Positions 28,149 to 37,084 of a stretch of 64,000 bases of DNA are shown piece by piece; position 1 is the stretch's first letter; each line of letters opens with the position of its first letter. The translations under genes and the position numbers were made by a program. The stretch is from Gammaproteobacteria bacterium. GTDB lineage: Bacteria; Pseudomonadota; Gammaproteobacteria; Pseudomonadales; Porticoccaceae. The stretch is from NCBI GenBank assembly GCA_016708925.1, contig JADJET010000007.1, positions 1 through 64,000 on the forward strand, written 5' to 3'. The notes beneath the pieces are model-generated. The model was given only the letters and a program-made list of their open reading frames with translations. It had not been told where the DNA came from and did not search any database.

Positions 28149-29570
28149 ATGAGCCAGGACAAACCCGTCAATCAGGCCTGGGGCGGCCGCTTCGGCGAAG
28201 CCACCGACGCCTTTGTCGCCCGTTTCACCGCGTCCGTCCGCTTCGACCAGCGCCTGTATCGCCACGATATCGCCGGCTCCATCGCCCACGCCGAGATGCT
28301 GACGCGGGTCGGTGTGCTCACCCAAGCGGAACGCGACGCCATCGTCGCCGGCCTGACAGCCATCGCCGCGCAGATCGCCGACGGCCGGTTCACCTGGTCC
28401 GAAGCGCTCGAAGACGTGCACATGAACATCGAATCCGCGCTCACCGCCGCCATCGGCACCGCAGGCAAGAAGCTTCACACTGGGCGCTCCCGCAACGACC
28501 AGGTGGCGACCGACATCCGCCTCTGGCTGCGCGACGAGATCGACGCCATCCTGGCGGAAATCACCCGCTTGCAGCAGGCGCTGGTGGAGGTCGCCGAACG
28601 CGAGGCCGACACCATCATGCCGGGCTTCACCCATTTGCAGACCGCCCAGCCGGTGACTTTCGGCCACCACCTGATGGCCTGGTACGAAATGCTGGGCCGG
28701 GATCATTCGCGCCTGATCGACTGCCGCAAGCGCCTGAATCGCTCGCCGCTGGGCGCCGCCGCGCTGGCCGGCACCAGCTATCCCATCGACCGCCACCACA
28801 GCGCCGCGCTGCTCGGCTTCGACGGACCCACCGCCAATTCCATGGATTCCGTCAGCGACCGTGATTTCGCCATCGAATTCTGTGCCGCCGCCAGCCTGCT
28901 GATGACGCACCTGTCACGCGCCTCCGAAGAGCTGATCCTGTGGGCCTCGGCGCAGTTTCGTTTCGTCGATCTGCCCGACCGCTTCTGCACCGGCTCGTCC
29001 ATCATGCCGCAGAAAAAGAATCCCGACGTGCCGGAACTGGTGCGTGGCAAGACGGGCCGCGTCACCGGCCATCTGGTCGCCCTGCTCACCCTGATGAAGG
29101 GTCAGCCGCTCGCCTACAACAAGGACAATCAGGAAGACAAGGAGCCCCTGTTCGATACCGCGGACACGCTGCGCGACTGCCTGCGCGCCTTCGCCGACAT
29201 GGTGCCTGCCCTGCAAGTGAATCGCACCGCCATGCGCGCCGCCGCGCGCGCCGGCTACGCCACCGCCACCGACCTCGCCGACTACCTGGTGCGCCGGGGC
29301 CTGCCTTTCCGAGACGCCCACGAAGCGGTCGGCAAAGCCGTGGCACACGGCATCGCCAGTGGTCGGGATCTCGCCGAGCTGTCGCTCGACGAGTTGCGCG
29401 TTTTCGCGCCCACCATCGCCAGCGATGTCTTTGCCGTGCTCACCCTCGAAGGCTCCGTCGCCGCCCGCGATCACATCGGCGGCACCGCGCCGACGCAGGT
29501 GCGTGCCGCCGTCGCGCAGGCGCGCGACGGCCTCGCCCGCCGCGCCGCGCCATTGCAAGCGCAGTCCTGA
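28149..29570 (+). CDS. argH: Argininosuccinate lyase
   Basis: Last step of arginine synthesis: argininosuccinate to arginine and fumarate. 473 aa. The superfamily signature GSSIMPQKKNPD is present, with the mobile catalytic serine at 283/284. HTGRSRNDQVATDIRLW and the catalytic His region THLQTAQPVTFGHH are intact. The start at 28149 gives MSQDKPVNQAWGGRF, the usual N-terminus. Transcribed away from algZR. Confidence 0.97.
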   Translation: MSQDKPVNQAWGGRFGEATDAFVARFTASVRFDQRLYRHDIAGSIAHAEMLTRVGVLTQAERDAIVAGLTAIAAQIADGRFTWSEALEDVHMNIESALTAAIGTAGKKLHTGRSRNDQVATDIRLWLRDEIDAILAEITRLQQALVEVAEREADTIMPGFTHLQTAQPVTFGHHLMAWYEMLGRDHSRLIDCRKRLNRSPLGAAALAGTSYPIDRHHSAALLGFDGPTANSMDSVSDRDFAIEFCAAASLLMTHLSRASEELILWASAQFRFVDLPDRFCTGSSIMPQKKNPDVPELVRGKTGRVTGHLVALLTLMKGQPLAYNKDNQEDKEPLFDTADTLRDCLRAFADMVPALQVNRTAMRAAARAGYATATDLADYLVRRGLPFRDAHEAVGKAVAHGIASGRDLAELSLDELRVFAPTIASDVFAVLTLEGSVAARDHIGGTAPTQVRAAVAQARDGLARRAAPLQAQS

Positions 29571-29573
29571 ACC

Positions 29574-29592
29574 GCCCCGTCCTCACCGGGGC
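29574..29592 (+). terminator. Hairpin just after argH
   Basis: GCCCCG (29574-29579) pairs with CGGGGC (29587-29592) across a seven-base loop, starting three bases after the argH stop. There is no following T run, so termination strength is doubtful. Confidence 0.35.
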
Positions 29593-29669
29593 CTCCAGCA
29601 CCTCGCAACTGAATCGCCACTACGCCTTCCCGGATCGGCCAGGCGTCGCGGACATTCACGCGACTGGCC

Positions 29670-29992
29670 GCCAGCAGGTGGCGCTTGCTCCCCTTTTTTT
29701 CCCGATCGGTCGGGTTGCGCCCGACGGCCTCTTGCGCCAATGGGGCCTTGAACATGGCCCCATCAATGCTCTGCCATCGCCAGGCGATGCCCTCCATCTG
29801 GTCGTACTCGGCAAGCCCGGCCTTCCACAGGGCCTCGAACACTTGTCGCGCTGGCTTGGGCGGGCACCCCGCTCCCGCCTTGCGCACATACGCCTTGTCG
29901 CTGCTGCGCTCTCGCACCGGTATCAACGGTTCGACCCGGCGCCAGAACGCATCACTCACCTCCCACGATTCGACCCGCTTGCGTGTGACCAT
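29670..29992 (-). pseudogene. IS5-family transposase remnant
   Basis: The N-terminus MVTRKRVESWEVSDAFWRRV plus KAGAGCPPKPARQVFEA is the DUF4096-type helix-turn-helix start of IS5-group transposases. It then jumps directly to LWKAGLAEYDQMEGIAWRW and SIDGAMFKAPLAQEAVG, normally about 45 residues further on. The junction lies at FEA, a tripeptide that occurs at both ends of the missing part in intact relatives, so an in-frame deletion between short repeats is likely. After GSKRHLL the catalytic C-terminal half (DDE domain) is absent. The remnant has no partner gene and cannot be active. Confidence 0.8.
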
Positions 29993-30640
29993 GCATTCGC
30001 TCCAACGCCGCTTGGAATGCGGCTCGGGGCGGTAGTTTGCTATTTGCGGATAAGTTCTTAGGCTGGAGCATTACGAAGGCCACCATTGGCGAGGCTTTCA
30101 TCATCACGCAAGTCTCTGCATAGCGGCTCACGGCTTTTTGATGTTGGAGCGGCTCTCCGGCAGAAAAAAACGCCGCTCGATTCCAAGCGCCTGCCCTACC
30201 CGAAGGCTTCCAGCCGCGCGGGGCGGGGCCGATGCAGCACCATGAGCCCACGTCGATCGCCACGTGCCGCTTTCGTCTGGCCCGTGCGATCGTCAGAACC
30301 CTGCGCTTGTGCCCCTGTTGCGGACGCGGAAGGGAGATCCCGTGATTTATAACACAGTAGTAATAGCAGCCTGTCGGTCTATCCCCTGTAAATGACGCAT
30401 CGCACCTGGCCCGGGACATGGTCGATGTAGTTGAGAGTCAATATCTACGCCAACGCCAACCGACACAGTTCACTCTCGACCGGAAAACGGCGTGCTGGAA
30501 TTTGAAATATCGGCTGTCTGTCGCATGGTGAAATCAAACCCGCCGATGCGGTGCCGCCGCCGCTCAAGTCCGATGGCCTGCTAGAATGTCCCGTCGGTTG
30601 CAGATTTCTGCTGCCATCAATGTGCCGATATCGGGAGACA
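29993..30640. other. About 650 bp without a recognisable gene, IS flank
   Basis: This stretch lies between the transposase remnant and a 33-codon gene. A possible outer end of the IS is GCGGATAAGTTCTTAG at 30046-30061, but no matching opposite end is found near argH, consistent with loss of the distal half. The open frame of about 155 codons at 29952-30419 (minus) has no recognisable domain and odd composition. A TAGAAT at 30582-30587 could serve as -10 for the small gene downstream. No tRNA or other RNA is seen. Confidence 0.5.
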
Positions 30641-30644
30641 TCGT

Positions 30645-30746
30645 ATGAGCAAGGGCATGGACAGTAAAAAGGCTGACAAGAAAAAACCTGCCAAGACCCT
30701 GAAGGAGAAAAAAGCAGCAAAGAAAGAAAGGAAAGCCGGTAAATAG
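30645..30746 (+). CDS. Small lysine-rich protein, 33 aa
   Basis: A compact gene with GGAGA seven bases upstream of ATG and a TAG stop. The product starts MSKGMDSKKADKKKPAKTL and ends with KKAAKKERKAGK: 16 of 33 residues are Lys, with no hydrophobic segment. Similar tiny MSKGMD-type, lysine-rich proteins are, to my recollection, present as uncharacterised proteins in many proteobacteria; no function is known to me. Binding to nucleic acid is a guess from charge. It stands alone between the IS remnant and the P450 gene. Confidence 0.68.
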   Translation: MSKGMDSKKADKKKPAKTLKEKKAAKKERKAGK

Positions 30747-30879
30747 CGCCGATTCCGACCGGGCACAAGAGCGCGCTGTGAGGCGCGTTTGGCTCCGTCG
30801 TCTCGCCCGCTTGATGTGTTGTCGATGACATCCCAACCAGCGTCGTGCAAGAAATCAGTTGTTGGAGGCTTTCGAGGAT

Positions 30880-32130
30880 ATGGCTACCAATGAACTCTGC
30901 TACGACCCCAGCACCCGCGCCGTCATCGACAACCCCTTCCCGCTGTTTGCGCGTTTGCAACGCGAGGCGCCGGTGCACTGGAGCGCGCCGCTGCGCGGCT
31001 GGGTGGTGACGCGCCACGAGGACTGCAAGGCGATCCTGCTCGACAAGCGCTTTTCCGCCGCGCGCATGCAACCCTTCTTCAATGCCCTGCCCCGGGAACA
31101 GCGCGCCAAACTGCACGATCTCGAAGCCTCGGTGAGTTTGTGGACCGTGTTTCTCGATCCGCCCGACCACACCCGCCTGCGCCGCCTGCTCAACCGCGGG
31201 TTCACCTCGCGCGCGGTGAATGCGATGGCGCCGCGCATCGCCGAGATCGTCCACGAAACCATCGATGCGGTGGTCGGACGCCGCGCCATCGATTTCATCC
31301 GCGACCTCGCCTACCGGATTCCGGCGGCGGTGATCATGGAAATGCTGGGTGCGTCGCGCGGCGAGATCGAAGCCTTCAAACTGTGGTCGGACGACCTCGG
31401 CCTGTTCATCGGCAGCTCCCGCGTCACTGCGGACAAATACGAGCGCGCCGAGACGGCGATGACAAATCTGACCGGAGCCTTTCGCGAACTGGTGGCGGAG
31501 CGGCGCCGCCGACCGCGCACGGACATGATCAGCGATCTGATCCGCGCCGAGGACGAAGGTGAGGTGCTGGGCGAGCAGGAGCTGATCGCCACCTGCGTGC
31601 TGCTGCTGTTCGCGGGCCACGAGACCACCGGCAATCTGCTCGGTACCGGCATGTACTATCTGACGCGCCACCCGGATCAGCTCGACGACCTGCGCTGGCA
31701 TCCGGAACTGGCCGAGTCCGCGGTGGAGGAAATCCTCCGTTACGACGGACCCAATGCGGCGGTGACCCGGGTGGCGGCCGAAGACATCGAGTTCGGCGGC
31801 CATCGCATCGCCAAGGGCCAGCGCGTGTTCGCGATGATCAATGCGGCGAACCGCGACCCGGAAGTGTTTTCCGATCCGCAGCGGTTCGACATCCGCCGTC
31901 CTCCCCCGAGCGGCACGCCGCTCGGACAGTTCGCCTTCGGCCACGGCATCCACTTCTGCATCGGCGCGCCCCTGGCGCGCCTGGAAGGCCGCATCGCGCT
32001 GCCGATCCTTGCCGAGCGCATCCGCCATCCCCGGCTGATCGGCGCCGCGCCCGAATGGCTGGACAGTCTGAGTTTTCGCGGCCTCACGGCGCTGCCATTG
32101 GCCGGCGAATTTGTCGCCCGCGGCGTTTAG
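30880..32130 (+). CDS. Cytochrome P450
   Basis: Soluble bacterial heme-thiolate monooxygenase, 416 aa. I-helix oxygen-binding motif AGHETT (245-250), ExxR in EEILR (E284, R287), and the heme loop FGHGIHFCIGAPLARLE with ligand Cys360. FLDPPDHTRLRRLLNRGFT is the typical C-helix region of bacterial P450s. No ferredoxin or ferredoxin reductase gene is nearby, so electron partners must be encoded elsewhere; the substrate is not predictable. ATG 30880 has GAGGA just upstream. Confidence 0.95.
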   Translation: MATNELCYDPSTRAVIDNPFPLFARLQREAPVHWSAPLRGWVVTRHEDCKAILLDKRFSAARMQPFFNALPREQRAKLHDLEASVSLWTVFLDPPDHTRLRRLLNRGFTSRAVNAMAPRIAEIVHETIDAVVGRRAIDFIRDLAYRIPAAVIMEMLGASRGEIEAFKLWSDDLGLFIGSSRVTADKYERAETAMTNLTGAFRELVAERRRRPRTDMISDLIRAEDEGEVLGEQELIATCVLLLFAGHETTGNLLGTGMYYLTRHPDQLDDLRWHPELAESAVEEILRYDGPNAAVTRVAAEDIEFGGHRIAKGQRVFAMINAANRDPEVFSDPQRFDIRRPPPSGTPLGQFAFGHGIHFCIGAPLARLEGRIALPILAERIRHPRLIGAAPEWLDSLSFRGLTALPLAGEFVARGV

Positions 32131-32199
32131 CGCGCGACAAAATCCGACGATCCCCCCAAGCCCGTAAAATGCCAACGCCACAACCGCTCCGGCCACACC

Positions 32200-32838
32200 A
32201 TGCTGACACTGCTGCTCAATGGGCATATCGCCCTGTTCGCCATCCTGCTGCTGGCGATCATCGTCTCGCTCAGTCTGCACGAGTTTGGTCACGCCCAGGC
32301 GGCCACCCTGCTGGGTGACGATACCGCCCGGCGCATGGGACGGCTTACCGTCAACCCGGTTGCCCATATCGATCCGCTGGGCCTGTTGATGGTGGTGCTG
32401 GTGGGATTCGGCTACGCCCGGCCGGTGCCCTTCAATCCCGCCAACATGCGCCGGCGCTGGGCGCCGGCCGCGGTCGCGGCGGCGGGCCCCGGCATGAATC
32501 TGCTGCTGGCGGTGGTGGGGGTGAATCTGTTGGCCCTGGGCGCCCAGGCGGGCGGCGTTGCCGGGTCGCGGGAGGCCGTGCTGACGCTGACGATCCTGGC
32601 CCAGATCAATGTGCTGCTGATGCTGTTCAACCTGTTGCCGTTGGGGCCGCTCGATGGCCATTACATTCTGTCCTGGCTGCTGCCGCCGCGGCTCGGCCAG
32701 CGCTACGATCACTTCAACGCCCGTCACGGCACCCAGGCGTTTCTGGTGCTGATCCTGCTCAGCGTGATGGGCGTGCCGGTGTTCCGCTTTCTGGCGAGTT
32801 TCGCGGACCGGGTGCTCCCGTTGCTGGTCGTTGTCTGA
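32200..32838 (+). CDS. Site-2 protease family membrane protein (peptidase M50)
   Basis: Polytopic metalloprotease-like protein, 212 aa. The zinc motif HEFGH (27-31) lies in the first long hydrophobic segment, and the third ligand Asp is in LLPLGPLDGHYIL. AAAGPGMNLLLAVVGVN and further segments give about five or six membrane helices. It is the short form, without PDZ domain, of the YwhC/FtsH-independent type; its targets are unknown. TAAAAT at 32165-32170 is a possible own -10. Confidence 0.9.
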   Translation: MLTLLLNGHIALFAILLLAIIVSLSLHEFGHAQAATLLGDDTARRMGRLTVNPVAHIDPLGLLMVVLVGFGYARPVPFNPANMRRRWAPAAVAAAGPGMNLLLAVVGVNLLALGAQAGGVAGSREAVLTLTILAQINVLLMLFNLLPLGPLDGHYILSWLLPPRLGQRYDHFNARHGTQAFLVLILLSVMGVPVFRFLASFADRVLPLLVVV

Positions 32839-32883
32839 GCCGGGGCGCTGGCGCTGGCGCTCGCGGCAGCGTGCGGCGGCGCG

Positions 32884-33477
32884 TCAGGAGACCGCCTTCA
32901 GGATCAGCGGCGCCAGCGCATCCGGCAGACGCACCTGCCCCGCCAGCACGAAAGCGTGCGCTTGCGCCGACATCTTGCGCCAGGTCTTGCGGATGATGTT
33001 CAGCCACTTGGCTGCGTCGTAGTCGGGGTGCAGCTCCGCGAAGCCCGCCAGATAGTGTTCCAGAAAGACCAGGGCGGACACATCCTCCAGCAACTGCGTC
33101 TCGCGGTTCACCTTGAGGTCCTGCTTGCTCACCGCGGCCTTGACGCGCGCGATCAGCGCCGCATCGTAGCCGGTGTCCTCCATGATGGTCGCGGCGGTCT
33201 CGGCGTGGAACTGGTACAGCCCGGCGCGCCAGCGCAGGTAGCCCTGCCGGCCCGCCGGATAAGTGGAACGCGGCGTCATCCAGCGCTGGATGTGCTGGGC
33301 GCGTACGGCGAGCTGCACCGCTTCCGACGCCTCCGGCGCGAAACGTTCCAGCATGGCGGTCATGCGCTCGGCGTAGAGCAGTTCCCGGGGCCGACCGCTT
33401 TCCTGATGGGGATCCTGCGCATTGGCGGCGTCGAAGCGGGCGATGGTGGTGGTGAAGCGTTGCGGGTCGGTGATCAT
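32884..33477 (-). CDS. DUF4202 domain-containing protein
   Basis: 197 aa, soluble. FTTTIARFDAANAQDPHQE, ELLYAERMTAMLERF, AVRAQHIQRWMTPRSTYP, GYLRWRAGLYQFHAE and IIRKTWRKMS are the recurring blocks of the DUF4202 family, whose function is not known. The His, Arg and Asp/Glu pattern suggests a metal- or phosphate-binding helical fold, an inference only. Convergent with the M50 protease gene. Confidence 0.88.
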   Translation of the reverse strand: MITDPQRFTTTIARFDAANAQDPHQESGRPRELLYAERMTAMLERFAPEASEAVQLAVRAQHIQRWMTPRSTYPAGRQGYLRWRAGLYQFHAETAATIMEDTGYDAALIARVKAAVSKQDLKVNRETQLLEDVSALVFLEHYLAGFAELHPDYDAAKWLNIIRKTWRKMSAQAHAFVLAGQVRLPDALAPLILKAVS

Positions 33478-33660
33478 TTCGGCGGTGTGACCGTGGCTCG
33501 GAAAAATGGCCCGGGAACGTGTGTCTCGGGAAGTTTTCGGGGAAACCTCGTTCTGGCTCGGCGCCCAGTGCGCCGGCTGCGGTTCCCGCAGCGGCCATGA
33601 TCGCGAAAATGGCGCCAGGCCGCGACCCCTCCGGCCTTCGCGGGGCGGGTCGGTAGCCCG

Positions 33661-36111
33661 CTAAGCCGACCCGTGCCGCAGCAATGTCAGAGTCGGCTGG
33701 CGCAATGCGCGGCGGCTGGCGGCGACGCCGGCCACGGCGACCAGTGCCGCCAGCGACGGCGGCAGCAACAGCCAGGGAGAGCCGAGGGGCAGAGCGATGC
33801 CCAAGCGCGATCCGAGCGGATAGAGCACGGCCAGCGCGATCAGCACGGCGCCCAGCGCGGCGCAGCCGCCCAGGGTCAGAAACTCGATCCAGGCGATCTG
33901 GCGCAGCAGCTTTTGTTCTCCGCCCAGGGTGCGCAGCAATGCGTTGTCGCGGCCGCGTTCGACTTGGCCACCTTGAAGCGCCGCAGCCAGCACCAGCAGC
34001 GCCGCGAACATCAGCAGGGCGGCGAGTAGCGCGGTGGCGCGACTGGCTTGGCGCGCGATGTCGGCGGCCCGGGCCAGCAAGGCGTGGACATCGAGCAGGG
34101 TGATGTGGGGCAGCTCCTGCAACAGCGCGGCGGTTCTTCCGGCCGGACCGTCCGGCGGCAGCCAGAAGCCGGTGAGCCAGGTGATGTCCTCGCCGGCCAG
34201 CGCGCCCGGGGCGAACATGAAAAAGAAATTGGGTTCGAAGCTGTCCCAGTCGACTTCGCGCAGGCTGGTGACCCGGGCGTCGAGCGTGCCCCGGCTGGTG
34301 ACGAATTGCAGTCGGTCGCCCAGCACGAGCCCCAGATTTTCCGCCAGTTCCCGCTCCACCGAGACGCCGTCGCCGCGGGCCGGCCAGGCGCCCTGCGTCA
34401 CCCGATTGCTGCTCGGTAACTGCGCAGTCTCGGTCAATGCGAGATCCCGGTTCAGGGCGCGTTCGCTGCGCGCATTCTCCTTGGTGACGGCATCCCGCAT
34501 CGGCACGTCGTTGATGCTGGTGAGGCGGCCGCGCACCGTGGGGTAGAGCGGTTGGCCTTCGGCATGCTGGGTATCCAGCCAGGCGTGGTAAGCATCGCGA
34601 TCGGCGTCGAACAGGTTGAGCACGAAATGATTGGGCGCGCGCGCTGGCAATTTGGTGCGCCAGTCGTCCAGCAGGCGCGTGCCCACCAGCCCGGACAGGG
34701 TCAGCACGGCCATCGCCAACGTCAGGGCCGCAAGCAGCGGCAGCGTCAGGGCCGGGCGCCGGCCGAGGCGGCGCAGCGCAAGGCGCGCGGCGAGGGGCAG
34801 ACGGGCGCCGGCGATATCCAGTGCTTTCAGCGCCGGCCACAGCACGACCGGCAGCAGCGCACCCAGAGCGGCCACCAGTAGCAGCAGGGCGCCGAGATCG
34901 GCGAGCGAATCGGTCAGCAATCCGGCGAGTAACACAGGCACGGTCAGCGCGGCGGCAAGTTCCAGACCGCCCGCGGCCGCGCGCGGCTGCACACCCTGGC
35001 GGAGCACGACCAGGGCCGGCACCCGCACCAGACTCGCCAGACGCGGCAGGGCGAAGCCGAACCACAGCAGCAGCGGTCCCAGGGCGAGCGCCAGCCAGTC
35101 GGTTGCGGTACCCGCCCAGGGTTGCTGCCAGTCGAGCAGCGTGCGCAGCACGGCGACCAGTGCGATGCCGAGACCGGAGCCGAGTGCGACCGCTGGCAGC
35201 ACGGCCGCGAACTCCCGCCCCAGCAGGCGCCCGATCACCTGGCGGCGGCTGGCGCCGAAGCTGCGCAAGAGTCCCGCGAGCCGCGCGCGACGCGCGACCC
35301 GCTGGCCGGTGGCGAGGTGAATGGCGGCGCCGCACAGCAGGCTGATGAGCAGCACCGCGAGCTTGGCCCAGAGGGTCAGTTGGCGCAGCGGGCCGAGACT
35401 GCGCACCGCCGCGTCCGCGATGTCTTCCAGTTGCTGGTCGGGCCGCAGTCCGGGCCGCAGTGCGGCGGCGATCGAATCCAGATCGACGCCGATGGCATGG
35501 CTCATCAACAGCCGGTAATCGACGCGGGTTCCGGGCGCCAGCACGCCGGTGGCGGCGAGATCGTCGCGATGGAACAACACCCGGGGGCTCATGCCGTAGA
35601 AGCCGGCGCCTTCGTCTGGCAACTGGCGGATCACGGCGTCGATGATGAAGGTCTTGTTGCCCAGCTCGAGCGTGTCGCCGGGCGCCAGGCTCAGGCGGTC
35701 GAGCACCTGATCCGCGACCCAGAGTTCGCCCGGTGCCGGACCCTGCGTGCGGGGTGTGGCGGGGGCAAAGCGCGATGGCGCCACTTCGAGCGTGCCCGCC
35801 AGCGGATAGGCCGCATCGACCGCTCGTGCGCTCACCAGCAGCAGGTCGTCGCCGCGCACCAGTACGGTGGAAAAATCCACCACTTCCGCGTGCCGTACCG
35901 GCGCGGCCAGAGCGCGCTGTTCCGGCGTCGGCGCATGGGTGCCCGACAGCACCAGCTCGCCACCCAGGGCTTCGGCGGTACGCACCGCGAAGCGGGCTTC
36001 GAGTTCCGCGCGCAGCAGGATCATGGCGCCGAGCGCGAAGGCGGCGATGGCGAGTGCGGCGGCGAGCAGACGGAAACTCGGGTCGCGCCAGGGACGCAGC
36101 AGCGTACGCAT
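33661..36111 (-). CDS. ABC transporter permease, FtsX/YbbP type
   Basis: 816 aa, the size of E. coli YbbP (about 800). An N-terminal helix (FRLLAAALAIAAFALGAMILL), a large periplasmic domain, then FtsX-type helices in two sets (around 265-480 and 700-800), e.g. LWAKLAVLLISLLCGAAIHL and GCAALGAVLIALAVLYPLG. Translation starts at ATG 36111, one base overlapping the ATPase stop (TGATG). Together with YbbA and TesA this resembles E. coli ybbA-ybbP-tesA; the exported substrate is unknown. Confidence 0.93.
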   Translation of the reverse strand: MRTLLRPWRDPSFRLLAAALAIAAFALGAMILLRAELEARFAVRTAEALGGELVLSGTHAPTPEQRALAAPVRHAEVVDFSTVLVRGDDLLLVSARAVDAAYPLAGTLEVAPSRFAPATPRTQGPAPGELWVADQVLDRLSLAPGDTLELGNKTFIIDAVIRQLPDEGAGFYGMSPRVLFHRDDLAATGVLAPGTRVDYRLLMSHAIGVDLDSIAAALRPGLRPDQQLEDIADAAVRSLGPLRQLTLWAKLAVLLISLLCGAAIHLATGQRVARRARLAGLLRSFGASRRQVIGRLLGREFAAVLPAVALGSGLGIALVAVLRTLLDWQQPWAGTATDWLALALGPLLLWFGFALPRLASLVRVPALVVLRQGVQPRAAAGGLELAAALTVPVLLAGLLTDSLADLGALLLLVAALGALLPVVLWPALKALDIAGARLPLAARLALRRLGRRPALTLPLLAALTLAMAVLTLSGLVGTRLLDDWRTKLPARAPNHFVLNLFDADRDAYHAWLDTQHAEGQPLYPTVRGRLTSINDVPMRDAVTKENARSERALNRDLALTETAQLPSSNRVTQGAWPARGDGVSVERELAENLGLVLGDRLQFVTSRGTLDARVTSLREVDWDSFEPNFFFMFAPGALAGEDITWLTGFWLPPDGPAGRTAALLQELPHITLLDVHALLARAADIARQASRATALLAALLMFAALLVLAAALQGGQVERGRDNALLRTLGGEQKLLRQIAWIEFLTLGGCAALGAVLIALAVLYPLGSRLGIALPLGSPWLLLPPSLAALVAVAGVAASRRALRQPTLTLLRHGSA

Positions 36112-36845
36112 CACGGGCGCGGCCGCCGCACCGGCGCGGACTGTTCGCGAATGCGGCCCTCATCGAGGCACAGGTGTCGCTCGCAGCGCTCGGCCAGCGG
36201 TGCGTCGTGGGTCACCAGGATCAGCGCCGCGCCTGTTTCACGGTTGAGTTCGAACAGCAGATCCCGCACCCGTGCGCTGTTGGCGTGGTCGAGGCTGCCG
36301 GTGGGCTCGTCGGCAAACAGCAGTTGCGGCGCCACCGCGAAGGCGCGGGCGAGTGCCACCCGCTGCTGCTCGCCGCCCGACAGCGTGGCGGGAAAATGCC
36401 CGGTGCGGTGGCCGAGTCCGACCCGATCGAGCCAGGCGCGCGCCCGCTGGGCGGCGTCCGGCGCGCGCTGGAGTTCGAGGGGCAGCATGACATTTTCGAG
36501 CGCGCTGAGATCCCCGACCAGATGAAAATCCTGAAACACGAAGGCGCAGAGTTCGCCGCGCCGCCGCGCCCGGGCATCTTCGGTCAAGGCGCTGAACGGC
36601 TTGCCGCCCAGCCAGACCTCGCCGCTGCTGGGCGTGTCGAGCCCCGCGAGCAGGCCCAGCAGGGTGGACTTGCCGCTGCCGGAAGGCCCGGTAATGGCGA
36701 GACTCGCGCCCGCGGCGAGCCGCAGATCGATGTCCTGAAGCAGGATCAGATCGCCGTCCGGTGCGGACACCCGTTTGCCGAGATGGCGGGCTTCGAGCAG
36801 AACCTGCTCGTGTAAGGACGTGTCGGACGCGGACGAATCGGGCAT
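36111..36845 (-). CDS. ABC transporter ATP-binding protein, YbbA type
   Basis: MacB/LolD-like ATPase, 244 aa. Walker A GPSGSGKS (53-60), Q loop VFQDFHLVGDLSALENV, signature LSGGEQQRVALARA, Walker B LLFADEPTGSLD and switch His in LVTHDA. Energises the adjacent FtsX-type permease. ATG 36845 gives an N-terminus of normal length. Divergent from tesA. Confidence 0.94.
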   Translation of the reverse strand: MPDSSASDTSLHEQVLLEARHLGKRVSAPDGDLILLQDIDLRLAAGASLAITGPSGSGKSTLLGLLAGLDTPSSGEVWLGGKPFSALTEDARARRRGELCAFVFQDFHLVGDLSALENVMLPLELQRAPDAAQRARAWLDRVGLGHRTGHFPATLSGGEQQRVALARAFAVAPQLLFADEPTGSLDHANSARVRDLLFELNRETGAALILVTHDAPLAERCERHLCLDEGRIREQSAPVRRPRP

Positions 36846-37084
36846 GGTGACAAGACTGTGTGGGAGGACGGGAGTGCGCGGGGGCAGTATCGATGTCCTT
36901 CGAATCACTGACAAGCCGTGCGTGCCCGCTGCCGTGCCGGCGGGGCAGCCGCAGTGACGGATAGCGGAACAAAAATTGCGGTCGAAGCCTGCCTTCCCGC
37001 CTGGGCTGGCTTACAATCGGCTGCCGGACGTCGCCGATCCTGGCAGCGGATGGCTTTACACATTCACCCGCGACGACCTGTGCC

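Noticed and set aside
29952..30419. A 155-codon open frame in the IS flank
   Set aside because: No domain, no good RBS, mixed composition; treated as non-coding.
32759..36163. A 1134-codon minus-strand open frame over the permease and DUF4202 genes
   Set aside because: Arg/Pro/Gly-rich translation without domains; the FtsX-type permease and DUF4202 protein in the other frame are convincing.
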